Below are positions 6,890 to 14,530 of a DNA stretch of 14,817 bases, piece after piece. This DNA is from Ruminococcus sp. (lineage in GTDB: Bacteria; Bacillota; Clostridia; Oscillospirales; Ruminococcaceae): positions 1 to 14,817 of the forward strand of contig DNLQ01000224.1 in NCBI GenBank assembly GCA_003488415.1, read 5' to 3'. The translations under genes were made by a program, and so were the position numbers. How positions within the stretch are numbered: position 1 is the stretch's first letter; each line of letters starts with the position of its first letter. The notes beneath the pieces are model-generated. The model was not told the origin of the DNA. It worked only from the letters and a program-made list of their open reading frames with translations, and made no database searches.

Positions 6890-7651
6890 ATGAGTTCTTC
6901 TGTACTTCGCACGGAAAAGCTGTGCAAATCCTTTTCAAACGGCGGCATCCAGCAGCACGTTATAAAGAATCTTGATCTTGAGATCGAGCAGAATGATTTC
7001 ACTGTAATAATGGGAGCGTCAGGCTCAGGAAAATCCACACTTCTCTATACACTTTCCGGAATGGACAAGCCGACTCTTGGCAAGGTGTTTTTCGGAGACC
7101 AGGAGATCTCCTCACTGAATACCGATCAGCTTGCAGTATTCAGGAGAAAGAACTGCGGATTCGTGTTCCAGAGCATCTATCTTCTTGACAGCATGACAGT
7201 ATTTGATAACGTAATGACAGGCGCACTGGCAGCTCAGAAAAACTCGCCGGAGCTTGTGAAAAAGGTGGAGGATATGCTGAAGAAGGTAGGTATCGACGAG
7301 AAGCTGTGGAAGAAGTATTCCAACCAGCTCTCAGGCGGAGAGTGTCAGCGTGTAGGTATCGTAAGAGCGATAATCAACGATCCGAAGATACTCTTTGCAG
7401 ACGAGCCGACAGGAAGTCTCAACTCCGCGTCCAGCAACGAAGTGCTTGACATCTTCACCGGCATACATCAGAACGGTCAGAGCATCGTAATGGTAACACA
7501 CGACATTAAGACCGCACTGAGAGGGAACCGTATCATATTCCTTGATGACGGAAATATTGTCGGAGAACACAGAATGCCGGCTTACGGTACAGATAATATG
7601 AAGGAGCGCCGTGAAGATCTGCAGTCCTTCCTTGACCAGATGGGATGGTGA
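6890..7651 (+). CDS. ABC transporter ATP-binding protein (MacB/LolD type)
   Basis: This 253-residue cytoplasmic ATPase drives the FtsX-type permease encoded next. Visible motifs in order are the Walker A GASGSGKST at 42-50, the Q-loop Gln94, the signature LSGGE at 147-151, the Walker B ILFADE at 167-172 and the switch His204 in VTHD. All are intact, so it should hydrolyse ATP. The family (LolD/MacB/BceA/FtsE-like) typically powers mechanical work on envelope substrates rather than ordinary transmembrane uptake. I chose ATG 6890 because AAAAGGAG lies 7 bases upstream; the in-frame ATG at 6866 comes before that site. It is the first gene of a five-gene operon with two promoters and a likely response-regulator site upstream. 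The permease starts 6 bases after its stop. Confidence 0.95.
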   Translation: MSSSVLRTEKLCKSFSNGGIQQHVIKNLDLEIEQNDFTVIMGASGSGKSTLLYTLSGMDKPTLGKVFFGDQEISSLNTDQLAVFRRKNCGFVFQSIYLLDSMTVFDNVMTGALAAQKNSPELVKKVEDMLKKVGIDEKLWKKYSNQLSGGECQRVGIVRAIINDPKILFADEPTGSLNSASSNEVLDIFTGIHQNGQSIVMVTHDIKTALRGNRIIFLDDGNIVGEHRMPAYGTDNMKERREDLQSFLDQMGW

Positions 7652-7657
7652 CAGAAA

Positions 7658-10180
7658 ATGGGAAAGATCATAAGAATCTCGCTCAAAAACATAAAGAAGC
7701 ATAAGCTGGAATCTTTTTCACTGGCATTGCTCGTTATGTTCTGTATGCTTTTGTTAGGCTCATCGCTGGCGAGTTTCCCGAGTGTAAAGACCATATTCCC
7801 GGATATGATGAAGGAAACCGAAGCCTGGGAGAATTATATTCTCTTCAATTCTAAGGGATTTGATCCTAAATATATAAGTGTGCTTGAGCAGGATGAAAAT
7901 GTTACCGGAACAGTCCGTGTTGATATGCTCTATGATATGTCAACACGTTACATAGATAAGGACGGTAAGAAACAGGCACTGTTTATGGCATTTATCACAG
8001 AAGATGAAGAAGCGAAGATAGAAAAGTCCATCCGCAGCCATACCCTCAGCGACGAGGAGATAGCCGGACTTGAGCATCCGATATTCCTTCCGTTCATAGC
8101 CGAGGATTCATTGGGACTGAAGCCCGGCGACACTTTTGAGGTAGTATGCGGAACAAGGATATTCCCATTTACAGTTGCAGGCTTTTATGAGTCAGTCATA
8201 TTTAATGATCTCGGTTTAGGCTTGAAGATGATCGTAAATGACAAAGATTATGCTACTCTCAGCGGAGTGCTTCAGTCCAAGCCGGCAGTATTTTTCAATA
8301 CCAAGGAAAAGGATGAGGGATTGTTTGCTATCCAGGATTTTGATAAGAGGATCGAGGAACAGTATAACAAGAATATGGCAGACTGGGCGGAGATGATGGA
8401 TTATTACAAAGATATGGAGAAAAGTGCAACTATGTCCATAAAGATCCTGCTGGCACTTATGATAGTGATGGCAGTAGTTATCTTTGTCTGTGTAGCCTTT
8501 ATGATATGGTATCGTATAACCAATGACATCAAGGAACAGATGACATCTATCGGAGTGCTTGAAGCTCTTGGATATACGTCACGCAATGTAGCGTTTTCCT
8601 ATGCGTTTGAATATGTGATAATTGCCGTTGCGGGGATCCTGCTCGGAGCTGTGGGCAGTTTGTTCCTGGCTCCTGCAATTTTCCATTCAGGAGAAAAGAT
8701 GGTAGGTTTCCGTGGAGTATTCCACGGATATACGATTCCGATAATTGCAGCAGCAGTTATCATTCTTGTGTTCGTTTCGGCTGTTTCATTCATCAAGTCA
8801 TCGGTTGTAAAGAAATATCCTCCGGTAATGACACTCCGAAAGGGCATAGCAGATCACCATTTCGGCAAGGAGAGATTCTCACTTCGCAAAACAAAGAGCA
8901 GCGTCCACCTTCGTCTTGCAATGAAGGGCTTTGCACAGAATATAGGACAGAGCATCGGACTTGCAGCTTGTATGACTCTTGCAGTCACAGCAGTACTGTC
9001 GAGCTTTATACTATACAACGCCTTAGGAAGAAACAGCGGATTTGTACGTTCCATAGCCGGACTTGAACTAAGTGACATAAAGATGTCCGTAACATATGAT
9101 ACGGATGCAGAAGCCTTTGCGGATGAACTGAGAAAGCGTCCCGAAGTGAGGAAGATACTTCTTAACAACAGCAGCTCAACAGATTTTTTGATCGAGCTGC
9201 CTGAACAAGAAATCGTAATTTCTCCTGTAGTATACGATGACTACTCACAGACTGAAAACATCAAGGTATTAGACGGAAGATTTCCTGAAAACGATAATGA
9301 GATCATGGTAACGAAGGTAGCTGAAAAAATGGTCGGCACAAAGCTCGGTGATTCAATTGTTGTAAAATCGGGAAGCAACAAGCAGAGCTACATCATATCC
9401 GGTGTTGTTTCATCAATCACAAACGGAGGAGCTAACTTCTATCTGACCGAATCCGGAATGAAGCGGCTCAATCCCAACTACCGCCCCTTTGATCTTGAGA
9501 TATACCTGAATAAGGACGTTGACAAAGAGGAATTCAGGGCTTATCTGACGAATACCTACGGCAGGAGTCTCAATGATTTACAGGAGGAAAACAACAGCTC
9601 CTGTGATTACGAGGAGAGAATAAAGGTTGAAGCGGAAAAGAGGATCGCAGAGCTTATGACGAAGTATGGTGTATCTCATGTGGAGTACGCAATAACCTCA
9701 GGAGATACAGTCGTCACAGGAAACAACAGTGATTTCCATGTCAGGTCATTTATAAACATAAGTGACATACTTGATACACAGCTTTCAAATACCACAAAGT
9801 CAGTATCCATGGTAACTTGTCTCTTCACTGTGATCTCAGCCATAGTGGTAATGATAATACTCTTTATCCTTATGTCGTCAACGGTAAAAAAGCAGCGCAG
9901 GGATCTGGGCATAATGAAGGGCATGGGATATACCTCACGGGAGCTTATGCTTCAGCTTGCATTCAGGATAGTCCCGGCTTCAATAACTGCTGTAATACTC
10001 GGAACACTGCTTGCACATCTTGTAACCGGTTCTCTCAGCGGATTGATCGGATCGCTGATGGTCAGCATACCTGCGATCATTGCCGTTGATGTACTGATAC
10101 TTGTATTCTGCTTCGTATGTGCATATGTGGGAGCAAGGAAGATCAAGAAGATCTCAGTATATGAGCTTATGACTGAGTAA
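7658..10180 (+). CDS. FtsX-like ABC permease with two large extracellular loops
   Basis: This 840-residue membrane protein has two FtsX domains. The first half has a membrane segment near 20-40, an extracytoplasmic domain of roughly 41-258, and three segments near 260-285, 315-340 and 360-380. The second half repeats the plan: a segment near 432-453, an extracytoplasmic domain of roughly 455-715, then three closing segments to the end. The matching cytoplasmic motifs IGVLEALGYTSR (298-309) and LGIMKGMGYTSRE mark the duplicated FtsX core. The family includes MacB-like, LolCE-like and antibiotic-resistance permeases; Bce-type permeases, by contrast, carry one large loop. The substrate is unknown. 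The ribosome site is weak (GGGATGG), so translation is probably coupled to the ATPase gene. An exported serine hydrolase follows 13 bases later and may be its working partner. Confidence 0.92.
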   Translation: MGKIIRISLKNIKKHKLESFSLALLVMFCMLLLGSSLASFPSVKTIFPDMMKETEAWENYILFNSKGFDPKYISVLEQDENVTGTVRVDMLYDMSTRYIDKDGKKQALFMAFITEDEEAKIEKSIRSHTLSDEEIAGLEHPIFLPFIAEDSLGLKPGDTFEVVCGTRIFPFTVAGFYESVIFNDLGLGLKMIVNDKDYATLSGVLQSKPAVFFNTKEKDEGLFAIQDFDKRIEEQYNKNMADWAEMMDYYKDMEKSATMSIKILLALMIVMAVVIFVCVAFMIWYRITNDIKEQMTSIGVLEALGYTSRNVAFSYAFEYVIIAVAGILLGAVGSLFLAPAIFHSGEKMVGFRGVFHGYTIPIIAAAVIILVFVSAVSFIKSSVVKKYPPVMTLRKGIADHHFGKERFSLRKTKSSVHLRLAMKGFAQNIGQSIGLAACMTLAVTAVLSSFILYNALGRNSGFVRSIAGLELSDIKMSVTYDTDAEAFADELRKRPEVRKILLNNSSSTDFLIELPEQEIVISPVVYDDYSQTENIKVLDGRFPENDNEIMVTKVAEKMVGTKLGDSIVVKSGSNKQSYIISGVVSSITNGGANFYLTESGMKRLNPNYRPFDLEIYLNKDVDKEEFRAYLTNTYGRSLNDLQEENNSSCDYEERIKVEAEKRIAELMTKYGVSHVEYAITSGDTVVTGNNSDFHVRSFINISDILDTQLSNTTKSVSMVTCLFTVISAIVVMIILFILMSSTVKKQRRDLGIMKGMGYTSRELMLQLAFRIVPASITAVILGTLLAHLVTGSLSGLIGSLMVSIPAIIAVDVLILVFCFVCAYVGARKIKKISVYELMTE

Positions 10181-10193
10181 GAAGGAGGAGAAT

Positions 10194-12119
10194 ATGAAAA
10201 ATATATTAAAGTCTGCTGCTGCAGCGGCGGCAGCTATGATAGTGACAGCTGTTTCTGCCTCCGCAGTTATAATAAAGGCTGACGAGACGATTCCTGCTGC
10301 TCCGGCAGAGGAGATCACAATGAGCAGTATCGGTTCAGTGAGCAAGATGTTCGGAACAGCTGCTGCGATGCAGCTTGTGGATGAAGGAAAGCTGGAGCTT
10401 GACGCTCCTGTCACCGATTATCTGCCTGATTTCCGTATGGATGACAGCCGTTACAAGGATATAACCATACGTATGCTCCTCAGTCACACCTCGGGACTGA
10501 TGGGAACTACCGGCGAGGACTTCATGCTTTTTGATGACATTGATCCGGCTCCCCATGACGAGCTGCTCAGTAAGATTAGCAAGCAGAAGCTGAAGGCAGA
10601 TCCCGGCGAGTTTGCAGCATACTGCAATGACGGCTTCACGCTTCTGGAGCTGGTGATCGAGGAAGTAAGCGGAGAGAGCTTTGCAGAATATGTCGAAAAG
10701 CATATCTGTGATCCGCTTGGATTGACATACACCGGAACAGCACTGGGCAGAGCATTCAGATCGCCGTATCAGGCAGATGTGTTCTCTTCTTACATAAAGC
10801 TGCCTGCTGATTACTGTATGGCATCAGCTTCAGGCGGAGTGATCTCTACTGCGGAGGAACTCAGCCGTTTCGGCAAGAGCTTCTTCACCGGCAATACAGA
10901 GCTTATCTCTGAGAGCTCAAAGAACGAGATGAAGAAAAAGAATATCGACAAGGAGTACGAGGGCGGCTTCGGACTCGGATGGGATACAGTTGAGGACAAG
11001 GACTATGAAGCCGCAGGAGTGCAGGTGGTAGCAAAGGGCGGAGATCTCAACTTCCAGCACGCGTCCCTTGTAGTAGCACCTGATGAGGATATAAGTGTTT
11101 CAGTGCTTACCTCCGGAGGAAACAGCGGCTGCAACGAGCTGTTTGCCAAGGCGCTTCTTGATATAGCTCTTGAAGAAAAGGGCATAAAGGTGGAGCATAC
11201 GGCAGTTCAGCCAAAGGAGCTGCTGACGGAAGTGCCGGAGAAGTATCTTGCCCTGGAGGATATCTATGCAGATTCAAGTTCGATCTACAGGATAACCTTT
11301 CCTGACAGGAAATATATGCGTGTGGAAAATCTTTGCAGCGACATTACTTCTGTAAATGAATTTATGTATACCACAGAGGATTCCTTTGTACTTATGGACG
11401 GCAAGGTCGAGAGCGGAAAGGCAGTACAGGCAAAGGATCAGACAGTTCTGAAGGTCACAAGCTATAACGGAAAGGACTGCTTTGTATATGAGCAGTACAT
11501 GGATCAGGGGATACTCGGAGCTATGTCAATGGACGGATACCTCTACATGAGAGAGGGGGAGAACAAGGTAAGCGATGAAGTTCAGAAGGCATGGGAAGAC
11601 AGAAACGGAAGAAAATACTATATTTACACCGAGAAGTATTCAAGTGTGATGTACATGGCAGATCCGTTCATAAAGCTCAGTACAGTTCCCGATGTTCCGG
11701 GATATACGAACATCGGAGCTATCGTGGACAGCGACAGGATCACCTATTGTGCATCATTCCCCGGGACTCGTGATCTTGAGACTTATACCATAATCAAGGA
11801 CGGAGACGTTGAAAAGATGAAGGCTGAGACATCGAACATTACAGCCATTTCTGAGGAATCCATACCTGTCCTTGAGGAGGACATGAACACTATAGCACTC
11901 AGGACAAAGAATGCAGCCTGGTACAAGATAGGCGAATCACTTGGCGGAAAGGTGAAAACACTGGATATACCGGACAAAGCTGCGGTATATATATATGACC
12001 GCTTTGATAATCTCTGCTATTCGAGCTACATGGATGGCTATGGAAACAATGTAGTGTTCCCTGAAAACGGCAAGATCGTGTTCCTTGGTGAGGACGGAGG
12101 AAAAGTAACTTTCTCTTGA
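10194..12119 (+). CDS. Exported serine hydrolase (beta-lactamase/PBP fold), short N-terminus
   Basis: This is a 641-residue exported protein. An Ala-rich signal peptide (about residues 1-24) is followed by a serine beta-lactamase-like domain to about residue 335. The active-site motif is SVSK at 48-51 (nucleophile Ser48, base Lys51), followed by HTSG at 98-101, the YxN-type YCN at 143-145, and KGGD at 281-284 as the likely third motif. Relatives are D-amino-acid peptidases, esterases and class C-like penicillin-binding proteins. Oddly, only about 20 residues separate the signal peptide from the active-site motif, where relatives normally have about 50-60 residues forming the first beta strands. 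The ~300-residue C-terminal part matches nothing I recognise. GAAGGAGGAG 4 bases upstream is a very strong ribosome site. Its place between the permease and the regulators suggests it works with the transporter on an envelope substrate. Confidence 0.88.
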   Translation: MKNILKSAAAAAAAMIVTAVSASAVIIKADETIPAAPAEEITMSSIGSVSKMFGTAAAMQLVDEGKLELDAPVTDYLPDFRMDDSRYKDITIRMLLSHTSGLMGTTGEDFMLFDDIDPAPHDELLSKISKQKLKADPGEFAAYCNDGFTLLELVIEEVSGESFAEYVEKHICDPLGLTYTGTALGRAFRSPYQADVFSSYIKLPADYCMASASGGVISTAEELSRFGKSFFTGNTELISESSKNEMKKKNIDKEYEGGFGLGWDTVEDKDYEAAGVQVVAKGGDLNFQHASLVVAPDEDISVSVLTSGGNSGCNELFAKALLDIALEEKGIKVEHTAVQPKELLTEVPEKYLALEDIYADSSSIYRITFPDRKYMRVENLCSDITSVNEFMYTTEDSFVLMDGKVESGKAVQAKDQTVLKVTSYNGKDCFVYEQYMDQGILGAMSMDGYLYMREGENKVSDEVQKAWEDRNGRKYYIYTEKYSSVMYMADPFIKLSTVPDVPGYTNIGAIVDSDRITYCASFPGTRDLETYTIIKDGDVEKMKAETSNITAISEESIPVLEEDMNTIALRTKNAAWYKIGESLGGKVKTLDIPDKAAVYIYDRFDNLCYSSYMDGYGNNVVFPENGKIVFLGEDGGKVTFS

Positions 12120-12133
12120 AAGGAGAACGAAAA

Positions 12134-12871
12134 ATGAAATACCATTGCCTTATGATCGACGATGATGTCATGATCGCAGAAACAACGGCAGAATACTTTA
12201 ACATATTCGATATAAAGACGGCTTATGTTACGAGCTATGACGAAGCAGTGGAGTTTCTCCGGAGCAATACGGTCTCACTTCTGCTGCTGGACATAAATCT
12301 TGGCAATAAATCTGGCTTTGAGCTTTGCAAGCAGATACGTGCAGAGCATGATATGCCTATACTGTTCATCAGCGCCCGGACAAGCGATGACGATGTTCTG
12401 ACGGCGCTGAACATAGGCGGAGATGATTACATTAAAAAACCATATACTCTCAACATCCTTCTTGCAAAGGTCAAGGCAATACTCAGCCGGTATGAGAGGG
12501 CAGCGGAGGCAGCTAAGGCTGCCTCCGCTAAAGCCGTTTCTGAGCCTGTTGACAATAAAAAGCGGATAATCGGCGTATCCGATAATATTACACTGGACAC
12601 AGCCTCACACAAGCTGATGAAGGATGGCGCAGAAGTACCGCTGAAAGCAATGGAGTACAAGATGCTGGAGTATCTTCTTCTCAACCGGGGCAGAGTCATA
12701 AGCAAGGAGGAGTTCCTGAAAAAAGTGTGGGAAGATGAATATGTGGGGGAGGGTACTCTTGCAGTACACATCCGTCATATCCGTGAGAAGATCGAACAGG
12801 ATCCCAACAGCCCCGAGATCATTAAGACAGTGTGGGGAGTAGGTTATATAATAGGAACGCAGGAGGGCTGA
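12134..12871 (+). CDS. OmpR-family response regulator
   Basis: This 245-residue cytoplasmic transcription factor has an N-terminal receiver domain with the acidic patch Asp9-Asp10-Asp11, phosphoacceptor Asp53 in LLLLDINLG, switch Ser80, Tyr99 and Lys102 in the KKP motif. An Ala/Lys-rich linker (about 122-140) leads to a winged-helix DNA-binding domain with the expected YKMLEYLLLNRGRVISKEEF and HIRHIREKIE segments and a final WGVGYII. I chose ATG 12134 because AAGGAG lies 8 bases upstream; an in-frame TTG at 12116 overlaps the hydrolase stop. It is probably phosphorylated by the kinase encoded next. The 11-bp repeats at 6780-6823 are its likely binding site. The linker is encoded by a perfect 12-bp inverted repeat, noted separately. 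Confidence 0.95.
   Translation: MKYHCLMIDDDVMIAETTAEYFNIFDIKTAYVTSYDEAVEFLRSNTVSLLLLDINLGNKSGFELCKQIRAEHDMPILFISARTSDDDVLTALNIGGDDYIKKPYTLNILLAKVKAILSRYERAAEAAKAASAKAVSEPVDNKKRIIGVSDNITLDTASHKLMKDGAEVPLKAMEYKMLEYLLLNRGRVISKEEFLKKVWEDEYVGEGTLAVHIRHIREKIEQDPNSPEIIKTVWGVGYIIGTQEG
12502..12529. repeat. Perfect hairpin inside the response-regulator linker
   Basis: AGCGGAGGCAGC and GCTGCCTCCGCT form a perfect 12-bp GC-rich stem around the loop TAAG. It codes for part of the Ala-rich linker between the receiver and DNA-binding domains. No T tract follows, so a terminator is unlikely. Confidence 0.75.
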
Positions 12872-12881
12872 GATCAGGAGT

Positions 12882-14159
12882 ATGAAGAGTTTTTACAGGA
12901 TACTTGCTGCTCTTGTACTTATCATCGCTGCCGGGATCACTGCGGCTTATATCATGACCGGACTGTCTGATAAAGACGGCGGCGCTGTACTGGAGCTGAA
13001 CAGTATGGTATATACGGTAAAGGAGCATCGCAATGATCTGAGATCACTTACAGAGAGCGACCTGGGAACAGAGTTCATACTGTTCGGTGAAAACGGTATA
13101 ATTCTGCGGAAAGTTTCCGGAGATCTCCTGGTAATGATAGATTCACCGGAGAAAGCGGCTGTATCAGACTGTATATGTCTTCCTGTGGAGGAAAACGGGA
13201 ACTTTATATGTACGCTGGTGGTGCCGGATCCTGAGGTGAATCAATACAGAAGCATGAGGAGACGGCTGATCATGGCAGGTCTGCTCATACTGGGAGTGAC
13301 GGTGCTTTGCTTATTGATATTCCGCATATATGTTGAAGCTGCTGTTATAAGACCGTTCAGAAAGATGGAGAAGTTTGCCGGGATGATAGCACACGGAGAG
13401 CTTGACACCCCTCTTACAAGGGACAAAAACAATCTCTTCGGAGCTTTCACCTCCAGTTTCGATATAATGCGTGAGGAGCTGAAAGCGTCCAAAAAGCGTG
13501 AGAACGATCTTAAACAGCGCAAACAGGAGCTTATCGCATCACTAAGCCATGACATGAAGACTCCTATCACCGGAATAAAGCTGGTCTGTGAGCTGCTGTC
13601 GGTAAAGCTCACGGATGAGTACGCTGTTGAGAAGATAAAGAACATCCACACCAAGGCGGAGCAGATGAATATACTTGTAAGCGATCTTCTTGCCTCGGAG
13701 CTGGATTCACTGGGTGAGATGCAAGTGTCTTGCCGTGATGAATCCTCGGCAGCACTTCACGAACTTGTCTCACTCCACGATCCTCAGTCACTTGTGCGTG
13801 AGGGCGTTATACCAGAGTGTCTTATCAGGATCGACCGCAATCGTCTTTCACAGACTATCGGCAATATCATCAGCAATTCATATAAGTATGCCGGAACGCC
13901 AATACTTGTGAACTACCGCTTCAACAGCGGATATCTTGAAATGTCAATAAAGGACAGCGGCGGGGGAGTACCCGAGGAGGAGCTTGCACTTATCACCAAC
14001 AAATTCTTCCGTGGTTCTGCCGGAAAGAGCTCCGGCAAAGAAGGAAGCGGACTCGGACTTTACATAGCCAGTGCTCTTATGGCAAAAATGAACGGCGAGC
14101 TGATATGCTCCTCTGACGGTACAGGTCTTACCGTTACACTTCTCATACCACTTTCTTGA
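12882..14159 (+). CDS. Sensor histidine kinase with HAMP domain
   Basis: This is a 425-residue membrane kinase. Membrane segments near residues 5-26 and 128-148 enclose an extracytoplasmic sensor of about 100 residues. A HAMP linker (about 149-200), a short coiled coil, and the dimerisation/phosphoacceptor motif SLSHDMKTP follow, with His223. The ATPase domain shows the N box NIISNSYKY (328-336), G1 DSGGGVPEE (358-366) and G2 GSGLGL (388-393). All catalytic motifs are intact. The real sensor domain separates it from Bce-type kinases, which have almost no extracellular part. Start choice: ATG 12882 has AGGAG only one base upstream and AGGAGGG 14 bases upstream, both badly spaced. Coupling to the response regulator, whose stop is 10 bases earlier, probably helps. 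It is the last gene of the operon. Confidence 0.94.
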   Translation: MKSFYRILAALVLIIAAGITAAYIMTGLSDKDGGAVLELNSMVYTVKEHRNDLRSLTESDLGTEFILFGENGIILRKVSGDLLVMIDSPEKAAVSDCICLPVEENGNFICTLVVPDPEVNQYRSMRRRLIMAGLLILGVTVLCLLIFRIYVEAAVIRPFRKMEKFAGMIAHGELDTPLTRDKNNLFGAFTSSFDIMREELKASKKRENDLKQRKQELIASLSHDMKTPITGIKLVCELLSVKLTDEYAVEKIKNIHTKAEQMNILVSDLLASELDSLGEMQVSCRDESSAALHELVSLHDPQSLVREGVIPECLIRIDRNRLSQTIGNIISNSYKYAGTPILVNYRFNSGYLEMSIKDSGGGVPEEELALITNKFFRGSAGKSSGKEGSGLGLYIASALMAKMNGELICSSDGTGLTVTLLIPLS

Positions 14160-14167
14160 TCTGAGGT

Positions 14168-14248
14168 CATGGCAAACGGCAGAGTCTACTGACGTTTGCT
14201 ATTTGCCGGTACGCACACAGTAAACTTTAGTTTGCGGATGTGCGATAC
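14168..14248 (+). other. Structured stretch after the kinase gene (possible RNA element)
   Basis: Two hairpins can be drawn by eye. The first pairs GCAAACG (14172-14178, counting the outer G) with CGTTTGC (14193-14199), with CAG/CTG inside. The second pairs GTACGCACA (14209-14217) with TGTGCG-A-TAC (14239-14248), with AAAC/GTTT inside. GGCAAA (14171-14176) can also pair with TTTGCC (14202-14207), which excludes the first hairpin. A terminator hairpin follows at once. It could be the structured 3' end of the operon mRNA, a small RNA released from it, or an independent element. It matches no RNA family I recognise. Confidence 0.35.
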
Positions 14249-14266
14249 GCTATAAATGCACAGGTT

Positions 14267-14291
14267 CTCCCGGCGCAAACCGGGAGTTTTT
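14267..14291 (+). terminator. Intrinsic terminator of the five-gene operon
   Basis: CTCCCGG (14267-14273) pairs with CCGGGAG (14280-14286) around the loop CGCAAA, followed directly by TTTTT. This is a textbook intrinsic terminator for rightward transcription, 108 bases after the kinase stop codon. Confidence 0.88.
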
Positions 14292-14316
14292 GTATATCAC
14301 ATACAATAATTGAGCT

Positions 14317-14391
14317 TTGGCAGTTTGGTATAATTAATGTTTTGACAGTTTGGCATTATTTGACTATTGACTTGTTTGACATAATCGGTTA
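14317..14391 (+). repeat. Three tandem 25-bp direct repeats
   Basis: Units start at 14317, 14342 and 14367, exactly 25 bp apart. Each opens with TTGGCA, TTGACA or TTGACT and continues with a GTTTG-rich core and an AT-rich ATWAT stretch. Units 1 and 2 agree at 15 of the first 18 positions; unit 3 fits after a one-base shift. The heptamer TTTGRCW occurs at 14316, 14341, 14349, 14359 and 14375. The last unit supplies the -35 box of a good promoter, so these may be operator sites or duplicated promoter elements. Confidence 0.65.
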
Positions 14392-14395
14392 TAAT
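14367..14395 (+). promoter_or_regulatory. Upstream promoter of the exported Thr/Glu-rich protein
   Basis: TTGACT (14367-14372), a 17-bp spacer and a perfect TATAAT (14390-14395). The transcript would start near 14402, giving a leader of about 160 bases that crosses the TTCATA repeats. The -35 box is the start of the third 25-bp repeat. Confidence 0.65.
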
Positions 14396-14436
14396 GTTAT
14401 TAGGTATAGTGGGCTAACCATACATATACGCAAAAG

Positions 14437-14469
14437 ATTCATAATTTGTTCATAGTTTGTTCATTAACA
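14437..14469 (+). promoter_or_regulatory. Three 11-bp-spaced TTCATA repeats
   Basis: TTCATA at 14438, TTCATA at 14449 and TTCATT at 14460 are exactly 11 bp apart, with a TTTG-containing spacer. This is again the one-turn layout of OmpR-family binding sites, though the hexamer differs from the GATAAG array upstream of the ABC operon. The site lies after the predicted start of the first promoter and about 42 bp before a second -10 box, so it could repress one and activate the other. Confidence 0.5.
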
Positions 14470-14507
14470 ACCGCAATTTCTGTACAAATTAGTCACACTT
14501 TATATTG

Positions 14508-14513
14508 TATAAT
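14508..14513 (+). promoter_or_regulatory. Second -10 box before the exported protein gene
   Basis: A perfect TATAAT preceded by TG one base earlier than the extended position. No recognisable -35 box lies at 16-18 bp, so use of this promoter would probably need an activator, perhaps bound at the TTCATA repeats. The predicted start is near 14520. Confidence 0.4.
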
Positions 14514-14530
14514 ATAAGTGAGAAGAAACA

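Noticed and set aside
6890..14159. Straight BceAB-RS bacitracin-type module
   Set aside because: The permease has two outer loops where Bce permeases have one, and the kinase has a ~100-residue sensor that Bce-type kinases lack.
14316..14395. Replication-origin iterons
   Set aside because: The TTTGRCW repeats resemble iterons in form, but there is no replication-initiator gene nearby and they carry a good promoter.
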